Shown: positions 22,168-35,073, counted from the stretch's first letter. The stretch is DNA of 64,000 nt from Poa pratensis (GCA_947311845.1 CAMZMU010000063.1:59648769-59712768), one strand, 5' to 3'. Notes: generated by a model from the letters alone, not told the origin. Made by a program: numbers and translations.

Positions 22168-23807
22168 GTAGCTTCCACCAGTATTTTCCACAAGTTCTTA
22201 TGGGCTGAAAACGTTGTATCATGGCAATACGCAAAGACTTTTTTTTGCGAAAAGGACCCTGGTATTAAAAGAAACACCGAACCGTACAAAACACCTCAAT
22301 GAAAACAAAAATTGTAAAGAGATCCTTGAGATGCCCTTCGTCTTTAACCTCCAGACCGTGTCGACGGCGCGCCGCCGCTGCCGCTCCTCCCTGAGCTGGC
22401 CTGACGTTGTTGTTTGAGACGGGAAGTCGCCGAACGGGTCAAGAAGACCACATCCGTCCCGGTGTCAAAGAACAAGGATGAACCGCCGATTAAGCTGCAT
22501 GACGATCCGGAGATCGTCACCGTCAAAAAAAGCCCTTGAAAAACACACCACTCCCACAAGCTTCTTGACGTCACCACTGAGATGAGACTGAAGCCGAGGA
22601 GACCTTATTGAAAGAGACGCCGCCGCCGCCGCCATCAGAGCGTCGCCCCAACAAACCTTGACACGAAAATCAGAAAAACGAAGCCCTCCAGTCGACGAGG
22701 GCCGAGATCCACCGCACCTCCATGGCCCGAAGGGCACAGAGGCGGGGGAGATCAGCGGCGACGGCGACAGGAGGCTGAGAAACCTAATCGCCCGTACGCG
22801 CCTGGGAGCTCCGAGTCGTACCATTGCAAAGACTTCACATAGGTCCTCTGCAAAACAAGATTATATCACATTTTTTGGGTGCAATAGAAAGCACGTTTTC
22901 TGTCTGATAATTTAGTCCCAACTGATTTTTCGCCTTGAGCAGTTGGCGGGGGAAAAGCGTGGTGCTTCGGTACGCTGATCAGGTTTGGCAGCAGTACAAG
23001 TGTACCGAGGAGGCGATGATTATTCCTTTCAGTTTCGGTTTGACAAGTTAATCAGAGTATTTTTTTTTAATCGATATGCTAAGACAATAATGATCCAGTT
23101 TTTTCAATCTCCTTTGTTTTTCTGAACCTTGCTCACAGTCACAGAGTCACCGTTGACAAAGTAGCCGGAACTTCTTACGAAAAACCGAGACACGGCCGGC
23201 CACGCCCGCCCACCCCATCCCCTTCACAAACGAGCCATGAAATCCAAAAATGCAATACCACAATCAAGAGATATCCACATACTATCCACACCCTTCATTT
23301 CATCAAGATCTGTGTAACAAATTTATCAACGAATTTTTAAATGTCAATGCTTTATCAACAATTGATGGATTTGTGTAATTTAAATTTTAGATTCATGTAC
23401 TAACATGAATTTTCTGTGCATGCATTGACAACAAAAAATTTAAAACCACGTATTAACATATTTTTTATTTTTTTAACACATAAAATAGTTGGAATAATAT
23501 GATTCGTTGGATGCAAAATCAACGGTCATGATAGTAGGTGGGTATGCTCCTAGTTGTGGGAAAACCGGGAATGAAATCCTTGCGCTCTGCTCCCGATATT
23601 ATTTCTGTACATTGTCCGGAACCAGAGCGGGCTACGAACTCTTACGAAGAACCAACGCTCCGCACACCCTACGCTAACACGCTAATTTTGAAGCTGCACA
23701 AACAGGGCACGACGATCATATTTACATCACCGGACAAGGGACCAAACACTCCGCCAATGAGCCGCAGAAGCACCTCGCCGCTAGATCATGACGGGTTCCC
23801 GCCAAAG
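22168..23807. other. Spacer downstream of the second MYB gene
   Basis: 22230-22900 is GC-rich with a run TTTTTTTTGCGAAAAGG at its left end that could be the A-tail of a minus-strand retroposon. 22901-23530 is A/T-rich. The last 250 bases before 23808 would be the 3' UTR of the MYB gene. No poly(A) signal was singled out. Confidence 0.4.
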
Positions 23808-25989
23808 CTAGTTGATCCCGAGGAACTCGCTGACGGAGAGCAGGTCGCAGAATTCCCAGCAGTCACCGAGCCCGTGAAACGAGTCCACGGCGCCGCTGCC
23901 GCTGCACGGGCCGTCGACCTGCACGGACCCCTGGTGGCTCAAGCCCTGCGTCGCGAAGGCCTCGTCCAGGGCGCTCGGCGCCAGCAGCGCGGTGCCGTAG
24001 TCCATGTCGAGCCAGTCCGCGAACATGACCTTGGGGAGCACCGGCGCGTGCGGCCGGATGAGGGCGCCGGTGAAGCAGCTCGAGTCGTCGGCCGAGGACG
24101 AAGACTCCAGCAGCGGCGGCCCGGACGAGCCGGAGTTCGCCGGCCGGCTAACGGTGCTGCTGCCCTCTTGGCCGTTCTCGCTGGAAACCGGGCTCCGGGG
24201 CGAGTCCGAGCCGGCGGACTTGGCTGGTGCCCGCGCGCCCTCCACGCGCTTCTTGAGGTACGAGTTCCAGTAGTTCTTCACCTCGTTGTCGGTCCGACCC
24301 GGCAGGTGCTGCGCTATCTGTGACCACCTGCGCCAAGAAGAAACCTCGCCATGTTAGAGAAGCAAAGTCACGAGGTAATTAAAATTTGGACTCTGAATTT
24401 ACAGCCGGATAAAGTTTTTTTCTTCAGGAGTGTATTACAAAACTGTATGCTTTGTCTTTTTGAATTGGCAAGTCCACTGGCCTCGTTCCTCTTAGCATAT
24501 CTTATACTAGCATGGGGCCGGTTTGTACGGGCCACAAACTAGTGATCTTATGGTTCTTTATCTTTGGGTTATTATTATTGAACATCCACTCAAATAAAAG
24601 AACATATGATTGTTGTAGCAGTCCTACATTTCTTCTTCGTTGGGATTGTCAAAGCACCTGTTTCACTATGATTGGTCTGAACAGTTGACACTGTAGCACA
24701 AGCGTGTTCATACATGATAATCGTTTATTATCAAAACTCAGAACAGTATAGGTTACTCGGAAAAAAAAAACAAGGACGGTATTATATATGAGCGTTGAAG
24801 TATGAAATTAGATTGCTTGCACCGACAAGCAACTGCAAAGCCTCTTTAATTAGAAAACGCAGGCATTAGACACGAGTTTTTGCGATTGAGTTCTTTCTCT
24901 TTTGTCCAAAAAGATGTTAACCGTGAAACTTTTCTCAGTACAGGTTTTAATGAAAGCGAGGTGGTTGTTCACGATCACCAAACGAGCACTCCAAAAAGAA
25001 ACAATCGAGTGCCTCGATATGGAACGCAGATGTCAGCATCACTCCACCACGTAAAGCGGTCTTCATGGCAGACATCAGCATTTCCTTTTGTTTTCTCCAG
25101 CAAAACCATTTTTATTTTAGCTCAGTTTGCCATGCTGACACTAGCAAAATGGGAGAAACAGCAGCAGCAGTAGGCAGGTAGCATCTGGCATCCTCAAAAT
25201 TTAACCTTTTTTCTTAAATTACCAAATCTAAGTAGAAGACTTTTTTTTTTGAGGAAATGAATTGTTCAGTGACGCCTGCTAATTAATCAGGGGTGACGTT
25301 TTGCTCGTCAGCAATCTCTGTTCCATCTCTGAAGCCTGAACTGAAGGTGAGGTAGTGGAAAAGGTGAGAAGCCTGATGTGTGCTTACTTGTTGCCGAGTG
25401 TGGCGTGAAGGCGCATGACGGTGTCTTCTTCCTCCCCGGAGAACATGCCGTGCTTCAGCCCTGGCCTCAGGTAGTTGATCCACCGCAGCCTGCAGCTCTT
25501 GCCGTTCCGCTGAAGACCTGCAGTTCACAGGAAATTTTAGCCCACAAATCCAAGGTACATTTAACCCAGAAAAAATATCTGAAATTCTGAATTCAATCAA
25601 CAAGCAGGCGAAGCTACAGAGCATCGTCAACTGTTCTCTGACAACAATTCTCATAATTTCTCTTCTCTCAAGCTAAGGTACATTTCCAGAAACAAGAGCG
25701 CAACCGGGGGAAATTGGAAATTAAGTTTTTTGCTGCGAGAACTGGAAGGCTCGCGGCAATGCAAGTAGACGGGAAATTCTGTCCAATTCCCCATCGAAAT
25801 TCTCCGGGGAGTGGCGTCCCAATGCAGCGGCAGCTTGGGTTGGGGGTTCTTACCGGCCTTGACGGGGACGGTGCTCCAGCAGCTGTGGCCGTAGCGGATG
25901 ATGAAGTCGCGGAGCTTCTGGTCCTCCTCCGGCGACCACAGGCCCTTCCGGTCCTGCGCCTTGGGCTTCTGGCACGACTTGCACCCCAT
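23808..25989 (-). CDS. R2R3-MYB transcription factor, LAF1/MYB18-like, intact, 261 residues
   Basis: Exons on the minus strand: 25989-25854 (136 bp), 25517-25388 (130 bp) and 24327-23808 (520 bp). They sum to 786 bp, i.e. 261 codons plus stop, with GT-AG introns of 336 and 1060 bp in canonical R2R3 phases. R2 (residues about 14-64) reads [16 protein letters not shown]... and [18 protein letters not shown]3 (about 67-115) contains [20 protein letters not shown] and [12 protein letters not shown]. The regularly spaced tryptophans are present. The tail is Ser/Gly-rich with an acidic, aromatic segment [12 protein letters not shown], a plausible activation region. The start [10 protein letters not shown] plus [10 protein letters not shown] and INYLRPGLK place it in the AtMYB18/19/45 (LAF1) group, linked in Arabidopsis to phytochrome A signalling; that role here is inferred. 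It lies 12.5 kb from the broken MYB gene in the same orientation, but the two belong to different subgroups. Confidence 0.93.
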
Positions 25990-26176
25990 CAGTTCAGACT
26001 TCGGAAGGAGAAATAATCAGAAATGCCGGCTCGCCGAAAGGGCAAGGCAGGCCGTCGATGTTGTGTTGTGCAGGGTGGAAAGAAGGAAGTAAAGCTAATT
26101 AAATCAGCTTTGGGAGAGAGGGCTGCGATTGCTGTGCTGCACTATTGTGTCGGTCTCAGCGTCTGCCGCGCGTAGG

Positions 26177-26186
26177 ACTTTATAGA
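26177..26186 (-). promoter_or_regulatory. TATA box of the intact MYB gene
   Basis: The minus strand reads CGTCTATAAAGTCC, about 190 bp upstream of the ATG at 25989 and next to a pyrimidine-rich leader. Motif and distance suit a plant core promoter. Confidence 0.6.
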
Positions 26187-26189
26187 CGG

Positions 26190-27070
26190 ATAGACCCAAT
26201 CATGAGTTCGCGGGCTTGGGACTAAACAAAGATTAGTCCCCAATTGTTCATTTCTAATCAGAATGAACTCGGCGAGATGTTGTAAAAAATTTAGAATGAA
26301 CTCTGCGAGATGTTCTAAAAAAACCAACCTGCGAGATAGCATATCCACTAATGTCCGCAATGCGGGTTTACTCCACGCAAAAGGCGTAGAAAGAAAATTC
26401 GCCGGAGATATCCAATTATAAGCTTTGCAAATTATATTTTAATTAATAGTAATTATATGTATTCTCGCAATAGACACAGCTCCACTCATGGCACCACGTG
26501 CAGCGAGAGAATTTTCTTAGATGTTTGGAATCATCGGTTGCATGTATTGAAAATGGAAGAATTATCCATTTTCTTGGCAAGGGATCTATAAATGAGGTAA
26601 TGTTGGAGAGTTTAGTGTCATACTTGAAGTTGTTAGGATTATGGCTTGTGGATTGGTCACTTCTCGGTATGGCTGATGCCTGCAATTGCAAGGGTGGTTG
26701 TAGCTGTTTTCGAAGTAAGAGTATCGAACCACAAAGGAGCTAAGAAAATGTCTTTTTTCTCATTATACATTTATCATAATGAACCTACAAGTTATATAAA
26801 TACGAAGCAATTAAGTGTGCGTGGAAGTTTGTGTTGAGATCAAAATAGTATTAAAAATAAGCTATTAAAAGTGAACATAAGTGAAAGTAATTGAAAACTG
26901 CAATAGTACTAAAGGTGTCCCGAGTGAGTGTTAGTTTTACCACTAGAATATGACATAATTTAGTAGGTATATATTGTCCATTACGATGTATCATGTGTAC
27001 GGGTGGAATCCCACATAAAGCACATAAAGGTGTGCCCTAAAATCTCAGTCACACACCCCACACAACCAGT
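26190..27070. other. Upstream sequence of the MYB gene and insertion flank
   Basis: A/T-rich sequence without a recognisable gene. GAATGAACTC(G/T)GCGAGATGTT is present twice in tandem at about 26261-26312. The stretch ends at the ACTAG target site of the Copia element. Confidence 0.45.
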
Positions 27071-27075
27071 ACTAG

Positions 27076-28277
27076 TGAAAGGGCATATTTTATATCCCTT
27101 AATTTTTGTGTGTTAGGCAACAACACTAGGATTGATCTAATTGATGTTAAGTGGTGCAGGAGTCAAAAGAAATATTTGCATGTTGCATCGAAACACTTGA
27201 CATGAAAAGAAGTCTGCATTCTGCCTGCCCAGACCGGAGTCTCCGGTCTTCAGGGCCGGAGTCTCCGGTCTCTCAGGCGTTGACGCTTTCGACGGCAGCT
27301 TCGGTATAGGGTCCGGAGTAACCCCGGAGTACCCCCGGAGTCTCCGCCCGACCGGAGTCTCCGCACCTCCAGTCCGGAGTCTCCGGCCCCTGACAGAGCT
27401 TTGAAGCGAAGTGTTAAAGAGACGGCAGCTGCGGTATCAGGTCCGGAGTAACCCCGGAGTACCCCGGAGTCTCCGGCCTGCCCGGAGTCTCCGGACTTCT
27501 AGGCCGGAGTCTCCGGCCCAAGTGGACAGAAAACGGCTAGTTTTTCTGGAGGGGTATTTATACCCCTCCACCAACCTCCAGCCAGCCAGCTCGCCCAAAC
27601 TTGAAGTCTCCATTATTGCAACCTCAAGAATCACTAGATCTCCCAATCCCTCCACCCAAACTCGTTGATACTTGGAGGATTGAAGGAGAAGGCCCGGATC
27701 TACATCTTCACCAAGCCGTTCTTCATTTCGCCCTCATTCACTTGAGGGCCCCTTGGCTAGGATTTCCATTAGGAAAACCTAGCTTCTTATTGTACTCACT
27801 TGTTGTCTTTGTGACAGATTGTAGCTGTTCGGGAGCCCCCAGTCCTCTTGTGGGTTGAGCCCCGGATCGTTGTTGTAAGGGCTCCGGATTCCGCCTTGAA
27901 GGATTCCGATAGTGGAAGGTGAACCAAACCTTTGTGGTGCGGTTCATCGGAGAAGAGGGTGCACCCGCCTTTGTGGCGGTTGAGTTTTGACCTTTGTGGT
28001 AGCTCACACCTCTCCAACGAGACGTACTCCCTAAAAAAGAGGAACTCGAGATTACATCCGTGTCTCCGTGTGCTTTCACTTTCGGTTACTTCTATCCTTG
28101 TTTATTGTCTTTACTTCGTGTATCTTGTTTAGTTGCTCGCTTGTCATATAGGTAAATTCACCGTAGTTGCATATCTAGAGAATTTACCTTTTGTGTCAAG
28201 CCTAATTTGAAAAAGTACTAAAATTGAAGTAGCACCTATTCTCCCCCCCCCCCTCTAGGTGTCATACGATCCTTTCA
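27076..28277 (+). repeat. 5' LTR (1202 bp) of the complete Copia element
   Basis: Starts TGAAAGGGCATATTTTATAT and ends GATCCTTTCA. It has a dyad array in U3, the TATA-like palindrome GGGGTATTTATACCCC at about 27552-27567 just downstream, and a C-tract with CTCTAG at about 28242-28258. Confidence 0.95.
27234..27515 (+). repeat. Array of the 13-bp dyad CCGGAG-T-CTCCGG in the 5' LTR
   Basis: Eight full or near-full copies (e.g. 27234-27246, 27256-27268, 27373-27385, 27464-27476, 27503-27515) plus half-sites CCGGAGTA-ACCCCGGAGTA. All copies have T as the central base on the + strand. The array ends about 40 bp before the TATA-like box. Confidence 0.93.
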
Positions 28278-28279
28278 AT

Positions 28280-28291
28280 TGGTATCAGAGC
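28280..28291 (+). other. Primer-binding site
   Basis: TGGTATCAGAGC two bases after the 5' LTR, complementary to the 3' end of initiator Met-tRNA. It is the same site as at 1152-1164 in the other Copia element. Confidence 0.93.
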
Positions 28292-28330
28292 TAGGCTCTC
28301 TTGTTTTGGGCTTAACCGCCTAAGAGAAGT

Positions 28331-30869
28331 ATGACACAAAGTGAGGATGAGGCCGATCTTGCCAAGGCCAAAGAGACCATGGCATCCATGGCCGATATCA
28401 AAAAGTTGGAAACAACATTGACATCGTCCATGAATGACATGAATGTCAAATTTGGTGAGTTGCGTGACATGCTCATGAAATTCACAAATGCCAAGGTTTC
28501 GGAACTCATCCCACTAGAGGGTATCTCTAACTCCGATGAAGGTGATACCGAGGAGGGTAAAGGGAAAAATAAGAAGGGGGTGGAATCCACCTCCGGATCT
28601 AAACCATCTCCTCCACCTTCTACCAAGCATGAAGATGGGAAGGAAGAGTACCATGCCGTTCCGGGATGGTACCCTATCGACCCACCTATCACCACCCGCT
28701 TAAACCCCATTGGTCCTCCACCTAAGCTTAATGCATTAGCTTTTGCTAGTTGGCAACGCTCAATGAAATCTCATATTAACAGTGCCTCTATCGAGCTTTG
28801 GAGGATCATTGAAGATGGTTACAAGGTTGCGGATCCAAGCAATGTGACAAGAAGAGAGTTTGCCGAAAAGCAACTCAATGCCTCCGCACTCCATATGATT
28901 GAACTTTCATTGAGTGAAAATGACAAGCATTATGTTCTCAATGCCACCACCGCCAAAGAAGCTTGGAAGTGTCTTGAGGTTGCATTTCTTGGGAATGAAA
29001 GCATGAAGAGAAACCGATATGATTCTTTGAGCAATGATGCCGAAGGCTTCTACATGTTTGACAATGAGAATCATGAAGACATGTATGGAAGACTCAAGAC
29101 TCTTGCAAAGGCCTTCTTGATGTGGGGGCAACCTATGTGGATGATGCTTGGGTCAAGAGGAAGTATGTGAATGCTCTCTTGCCTTCGAGCCCATCGAGTT
29201 GAAGTCCATTCAAGGAAGACACAACTACAACGAAATGACATCCAATGAAGTTATGCAAGAAGTGCAAGCCTCCAAGGTTGCCACCAAGAATGCCGAAGAT
29301 AACCGTGCTAGGGCCATGGGAATGAAGCAAGGTCCCTCTCTTGCTTTGAAGGCCAAGGTTGTGTGCCTTGATGAACATGATGAAGTTGAAGCATGCCCGA
29401 ACCTTCCTCCCGATGAACTTGAACCAACCCTCCATGGTCACATAGCTCTTGCAACAAGGACATTTTGGAATGACCCGGCCAAGGCAAAGGCTCAACTTGA
29501 TCGATCAAACAATCCAAGTGGGAAGAAGGAGTTTGCTAATAGGATAAAGACTTGCTACAATTGTCATAACAAGCATCACTTCATCAAGATTGTCCTTATG
29601 AGAATAGAGAGCAAAACGGTGGAAGGCTTGTCCTCAAGGCATCAAACATGATACAAAAGAAGCCTTTTGTCAAGAGGAAGCCATTCTTCAAGAAAGCACC
29701 AAGAATTGTGTTGTTGATGACTCAAGAAGAGTATCCTTCCGAGGATTCCGAAGAAGAAGAAGAACCCACTCGTGAGGTGGCCGCTTTGGCCATTGTATCA
29801 ACTCCACCTCCTTCTCTCTTCGAATCCCCCAATGAGAACCTCTCCGTCAACACCGCTCGTTGCCTCATGGCTTCCGTCACCGAGGTATCATCTTCTACTC
29901 CCAAGACTATGCATGAAATAGATGATAAAACTAGTCTTGTGATTAAGAAAGAACTTGTTGCTTCCGATACTATTATGGCTAACTTGCAAGGTGAAGCTAA
30001 GGCTTATGTTGAGTCTCTCTTGAGACAACTTGATGCGGCCGAAGAAATCCTTGATGACAAGGGAAAAATTGAGAGAGAGGATTCTCTCACCATAGCATCC
30101 TTGAATGCTTCCATAGAATCCTTGAATGCTTCTCTTGAAGAAGAGAGTGAATATAGAACCTCTCTTGAGGAAAGAATTGAGTCTCTTGATGATAAAAATG
30201 ATGAAATAATTGCTAAAATCATTAAGGATAGAGATCATGTCTTTGCTAAATATAAAGTGGTTAAAAAGGAGAAAGCCGAGTTTGTGGTTGCTAATGCTAG
30301 ACTCCTTGAGGATGTGGAGAAACTTAACAAGGCTCATAAGGCCTTGGAAAGTACCACTCTCTTCTAGTCAAGTCTCATGAGCAACTTCAAACTCAACTTT
30401 CCTAACTCACCTAGCACCTCTACTCCCTCTTGTGATCATGCAAATGTTATTGAGGAAAATGCTAGGTTGAAGGTTGAGCTTGCCAAGGCCACTAGTGCCA
30501 AGACCTCATTCCTAAAGGTAATGAAAAGGTGTTGCTCAAATTTTTGAGCAAAAGCCACACAAAGGGAAGGAGGGCCTCGGTTATGTGGCCAAGGCAAAGA
30601 AGAAGAAGAGCAACACCAATGCCAAGCCCGCACAAGCCAAGACTCCCATTGCGGATGGTAATGCCACTAGGGGCAAGACCACTCGTAGTGACTTTGCGGG
30701 GCATAACAATCCCAACTACTTTCTTTATGTTGATTACTATGGGGATGTTTATGCAAAATATGTTGGTCCTTATGATGGTTACATTGCTTACTCTATTTGG
30801 GTTCCTAAGACCCTTGTTGCTAACAAAAGAGGACCCATTGAGAAATGGGTACCTAAAACCAAGCAATGA
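28331..30869 (+). pseudogene. gag of the complete Copia element, broken by one-base losses
   Basis: ATG at 28331 (MTQSEDEADLAKAKE) lies 40 bp after the primer site. The first 275 codons hold the gag core with IGPPPKLNALAFASWQRSM, KQLNASALHMIELSLS and CLEVAFLGNESMK. The frame then slips by minus one near 29118 and 29172. A zinc-knuckle start CYNCHNKHHFIK is cut by another slip near 29591. From 29648 to 30367 comes an acidic, Ser/Glu-rich coiled-coil region with repeated SLNAS and LEE blocks, typical of the long Sirevirus gag C terminus. Two more slips near 30360-30420 lead to a basic segment AKAKKKKSNTN and the block IWVPKTLVANKRGP, ending KTKQ-stop at 30869. Each piece is conserved in order. 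No premature stop is seen apart from those created by the slips. Confidence 0.88.
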
Positions 30870-33800
30870 TTTCTTGTAGGACTATGCTTCCGGTGGGTCT
30901 AAATGGGTGGTTGATAGTGGATGCACTAGTCATATGACCGGAAGCAAAGAGATCATGACGGAGTTGGGACCAAATATAAATCAAGCATCCGTCTCCTATG
31001 GTGATAAATCAAAAGCGGAGGTAACGGGTCTCGGCAAGGTGGTAGTTGCAAAGGATATCACCCTTGTAAATGTCATGCTTGTCGAGTCCCTCGGTTACAA
31101 TCTTATGTCCGTTCGTGCACTTAATAAGATGAATTTTGATGTCCATTTTACTATTGATATGGTGGTACTCTTGAGGAGCAAGACTCTAAAGGTCATGTTC
31201 GTTGGGTATGTTGAAAATGAGTTGTTCGTGGTGGACTTTTCGGGGTCTACCAACACTCAAGCAATATGCTATTCGGAAAGGCCGACGTGGGATGGTTGTG
31301 GCATCGCCGCTTGTCCCATGTCAACATGAGAACTTTGCAAAGTCTTCACAAGGGTGGCCACATTCTTGGACTAAAAGACAATGTTTCTTTTTCTAGAGAT
31401 CGTCTTTGTAGGGCTTGTGTTGAAGGAAAGATGCATGATTCTCCCCATCCAAGCAAGACCATCATTTCATCAAAGAGGATATTGGAACTTCTTCATGTTG
31501 ATCTCTTTGGTGCCGTGCCTCAACCTAGTCTTGGTGGGAAGAAATATTGTTTGGTGATTGTTGATGACTATTCAAGATTTACTTGGGTTTATTTCTTCAA
31601 GACGAAGGATGAGACCCAACAAGCCGTCATCGACTTTTCCAATATTGTTCAACGCCAATACAATGTCCCTATTTTGGTCATTAGGAGTGATAATGGCTCC
31701 GAGTTCAAGAACTACACCTTAAATGAGTTTCTTAGTGAAGAGGGGATTCGTCATCAATATTCCGCTGCATATACCCCTCAACAAAATGGTGTAGCCGAAA
31801 GGAAGAACCGGACTCTCATGGATATGGCAAGGTCTATGTTGGCGGAGTTTAAGTCTCCACTATTCTTATGGGCCGAGGCTATCTCCACGGCGTGTCACTC
31901 ATCTAACCGGCTATTCTTTCGAGTTGGCAAGAAGTTTACATCTTATGAGATGCTCACCGGCAACAAGCCCAATGTCTCCTACTACCGAGTATTTGGTTGT
32001 AAGTGTTTCTATAAGAACAAAAGTGTTCGTTTGTCTAAATTTGAATCTAAAGCTTTAGAGGGTGTTTTTGTTGGGTACGGTGCCGAATCTCACACCTATA
32101 GAGTCTATGACAAGACCGTTGGGAAAGTCATAGAATCTTGTGATGTGAGGTTCGATGAGAATGACGGCTCCCAAGTGGCGCAATTTCATGTTTGTGATGT
32201 AGATAATGAAGAGCCTCAAGATGCTATAAGAAGAATGGGCATTGGTTTCCATCGCCCCGTTGAGATTCATTACGAGTCTCCTCAAGCAAGTCCAAGCTCC
32301 ATTCAAGTGGAGGCCTCTTCATCACAAGTTGAAACGGCGCCTATCATGGAAGCAAATGATGCACCACCCAAGAACAAGTTCAAGACCCTCCTCATGTTGA
32401 CCAAGTTGCTATGCAAGAACCAAGTTCTCCTATTGTTGATGCTAGCCAAGGTCATGACCAAGATCAACCCTCTCCTTCATTGTTGAAGATGTGCTTCAAG
32501 ATGATCAAGGTCAACATTCCGGTCAAGACGGGGACTCAAATGATCAAGAGATACCTCCAAGATGCAATGGAGATATCGAAGCCCGTCGTAAAGCAAGAAT
32601 TGTAAGAGACTTTGAATTAAAGGCTCACCATCTAGATAACATCATTGGTGACCACAAGAAGGGTGTTACCACAAGAAGGCAATTGGCAAACTTTAGTGAA
32701 CATCAAGCTCATATTTCCATGGTGGAACCAAAGAAAGTGTTTGAAGCTCTTGAAGATCCGGATTGGTTAGAAGCTATGCATGATGAACTCAATAACTTCA
32801 AGCGCAATAAAGTGTGGAATCTAGTTGAGAAGCCAAAAGATTGCCGCAATGTTATAGGCACAAAGTGGATTTTCAAGAACAAGCAAGATGAGCATGGAAT
32901 GGTTGTGAGGAACAAGGCAAGATTGGTTGCACAAGGGTACTCTCAAGTTGAAGGCATTGATTTTGGAGAGACTTATGCACCCGTGGCTCGCCTTGAGTCC
33001 ATCCGTATCCTTCTTGCATATGCATCACATCATAACTTTAAATTGCAACAAATGGATGTGAAAAGTGCTTTCTTAATGGTCCTTTAAAGGAGTTGGTATA
33101 TGTTAAGCAACCACCGGGTTTCGAGGACCCTAAATTCCCTAACCATGTCTACAAGCTTGATAAGGCGCTCTATGGTCTCAAACAAGCACCTCGTGCTTGG
33201 TATGAGCACCTAAGAGAGCTATTGCTAGACCGTGGATTTGAATTGGGGCAAATCGATCCCACTCTCTTTACTAAGAGGGTCAAAGGGGAGCTTTTCATAT
33301 GCCAACTTTATGTTGATGATATTATATTTGGCTCATCTAACAAAGCTTTCAATGATGAATTTTCAAAGCTTATGACCGATAGGTTCGAGATGTCTATGAT
33401 GGGCGAGTTGAAGTTCTTTCTCGGTTTTGAGATCAAGCAATTGAATGAAGGGACTTTCATCTCTCAAACCAAATATACCCAAGACATGCTCAAGAGGTTC
33501 AAAATGCACAATGCAAGGGCAAGCGGTTTCCCATGGACACCAAATGCCATCTTGAACTTAACCCCGACGGTATCGATGTTTGCCAAAAACTTTATCGCTC
33601 TATGATTGGTTCTTTGCTTTATCTTTGTGCATCTAGACCCGATATTGTGTTGAGTGTAGGGGTGTGTGCAAGGTATCAAGCCGCTCCTAAAGAAAGCCAC
33701 ATGGTGGCGGTCACTAGAATCTTTCGATATTTGGTTGATACCCCAAGGTTTGGTTTGTGGTACCCAAAGGGCACTAATTTCTCTCTTGCCGGGTACACGG

Positions 33801-34258
33801 ATTCGGATTGGGCCGGTTGCAAGGATGATAGGAAATCAACTTCCGGGGCATGCCAATTTCTTGGTAGGGCCTTGGTGAGTTGGTCTTCTAAGAAGCAAAA
33901 TTGTATATCTCTATCTTCCGCCGAAGCCGAGTATGTGGCGGCCGCAAGTGCATGCACTCAATTGTTATGGATGAGGCAAACTTTAAAGGAATACGGTGTC
34001 AATTGTGACAAAGTGCCTCTTTTATGTGACAATGAAAGTGCTATCAAGATTGGCCACAATCCGGTGCAACACTCAAGAACGAAGCATATTGAGATTCGTC
34101 ATCATTTATTCGGGATCATATTGCTCGTGGTGATATTGAGCTTGGCTATATTCCAACCAAAGATCAACTTGCCGACATTTTCACGAAGCCACTTGATGAA
34201 GCAAGATTCACCTTCTTGAGGCATGAGCTAAATATCGTGGATTCTAGGAGCTTGACTT
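30870..34258 (+). pseudogene. pol of the complete Copia element: protease, integrase, reverse transcriptase, RNase H
   Basis: Protease: WVVDSGCTSHMTG with the catalytic Asp-Ser-Gly at about 30913. Integrase: zinc motif H-x-H...C-x2-C (LWHRRLSHVNM, LCRACVEGK), then catalytic Asp in LLHVDLFG, Asp in IRSDNGSEF and Glu in QQNGVAERKNR. Reverse transcriptase: [26 protein letters not shown] and the active-site YVDD at about 33310. RNase H: GYTDSDWAG, SSAEAEYVA and LCDNESAIK, ending with PTKDQLADIFTKPLDEARF at about 34160. All catalytic residues are present. Frame slips of minus one occur near 31255, 32385, 32480, 33075, 33525 and 34112, so no full polyprotein can be read as sequenced. The gag-pol junction also changes frame, which may be natural. 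Confidence 0.92.
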
Positions 34259-34319
34259 GACCATCTTGCATACACACCTATTTCTTGACTATCTATTTGG
34301 TTTAGGTGTAGGCATGGAC

Positions 34320-34331
34320 ATAGGGGGAGTG
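34320..34331 (+). other. Polypurine-tract-like block 1
   Basis: ATAGGGGGAGTG lies just after the end of pol, 3.3 kb before the 3' LTR. The same AGGGGGAG core recurs at about 37089, 37500 and 37587. Repeated polypurine tracts are a known trait of Sireviruses. Confidence 0.6.
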
Positions 34332-34751
34332 CGGTCCTAATCCATTGGACTATCCCTCCCCCCATTATGCCGATAGTAAGAATTCATTTGCATCTCTATA
34401 TTCGTTCTATGAATTGTGAGCTTAAATGACGAGTAGTGGCCGTGAACCCAAGATACATCTTCGCGGTGTCACACCACACACTCATACATGGTGGCCTAGG
34501 CCACCGCCCTCCTCTTTGTGAGGAGTTGGATCTTATTTGGGCTTATTGGTTTTATTTAGGTTTTCTAGACCTTTTATTTGTCTTTGGGAGAAACACTTGG
34601 AAATTGGCTTTTATTTGATCTTGCAACTTCCAAGTGCGTATCCCACCATCAGTGACCTTGTTCTCATCCTAAGCCTTTCCTACCTAAAAACATGCTCCTC
34701 TTGCAACATACATGTCTCCCACAAAAATCTGGCAGTTTTGGAGTGTTTGGG

Positions 34752-34870
34752 TCCGGAGACTCCGGTGTGCAACACCGGAGACTCCGGTCTGTCCAGAGTC
34801 TCCGCCCTAAACCTGGAAAACTCCGGCTCAGGCCGGAGACTCCGGTGTTTAGGCCGGAGACTCCGGACCC
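34752..34870 (+). repeat. Internal dyad array 1, central base A
   Basis: Copies of CCGGAG-A-CTCCGG occur at about 34753, 34773, 34833 and 34854, with one variant reading CCAGAGTCTCCGCC. This is the LTR motif in the opposite orientation, placed after pol and upstream of the extra ORF. Confidence 0.88.
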
Positions 34871-35073
34871 GGTCGATTCACTGGGTTCCTTTTAGGGCAC
34901 GGGGTGAAGAGATGTGTTCACACTCCTCACTTACCCCCGTCCCCAACCTCTCCCAGTTCGCCGCCGTCTCCGGGCTCGCCTCCGGCCGCTCCCGCCGCCG
35001 GAATCCGCCGTGCCACCGGCTCCTCCACCTCCCAAGCGTCGGGGATCTTCCTCCCCTCCGTTTGGATCTCACC

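Noticed and set aside
24506..24543. Possible Helitron end (GGGCCGGTTTGTACGGGCC ... CTAGT) in the second intron of the intact MYB gene
   Set aside because: The stem is poor and another ACTAG lies just upstream; not enough to call an element inside the intron.
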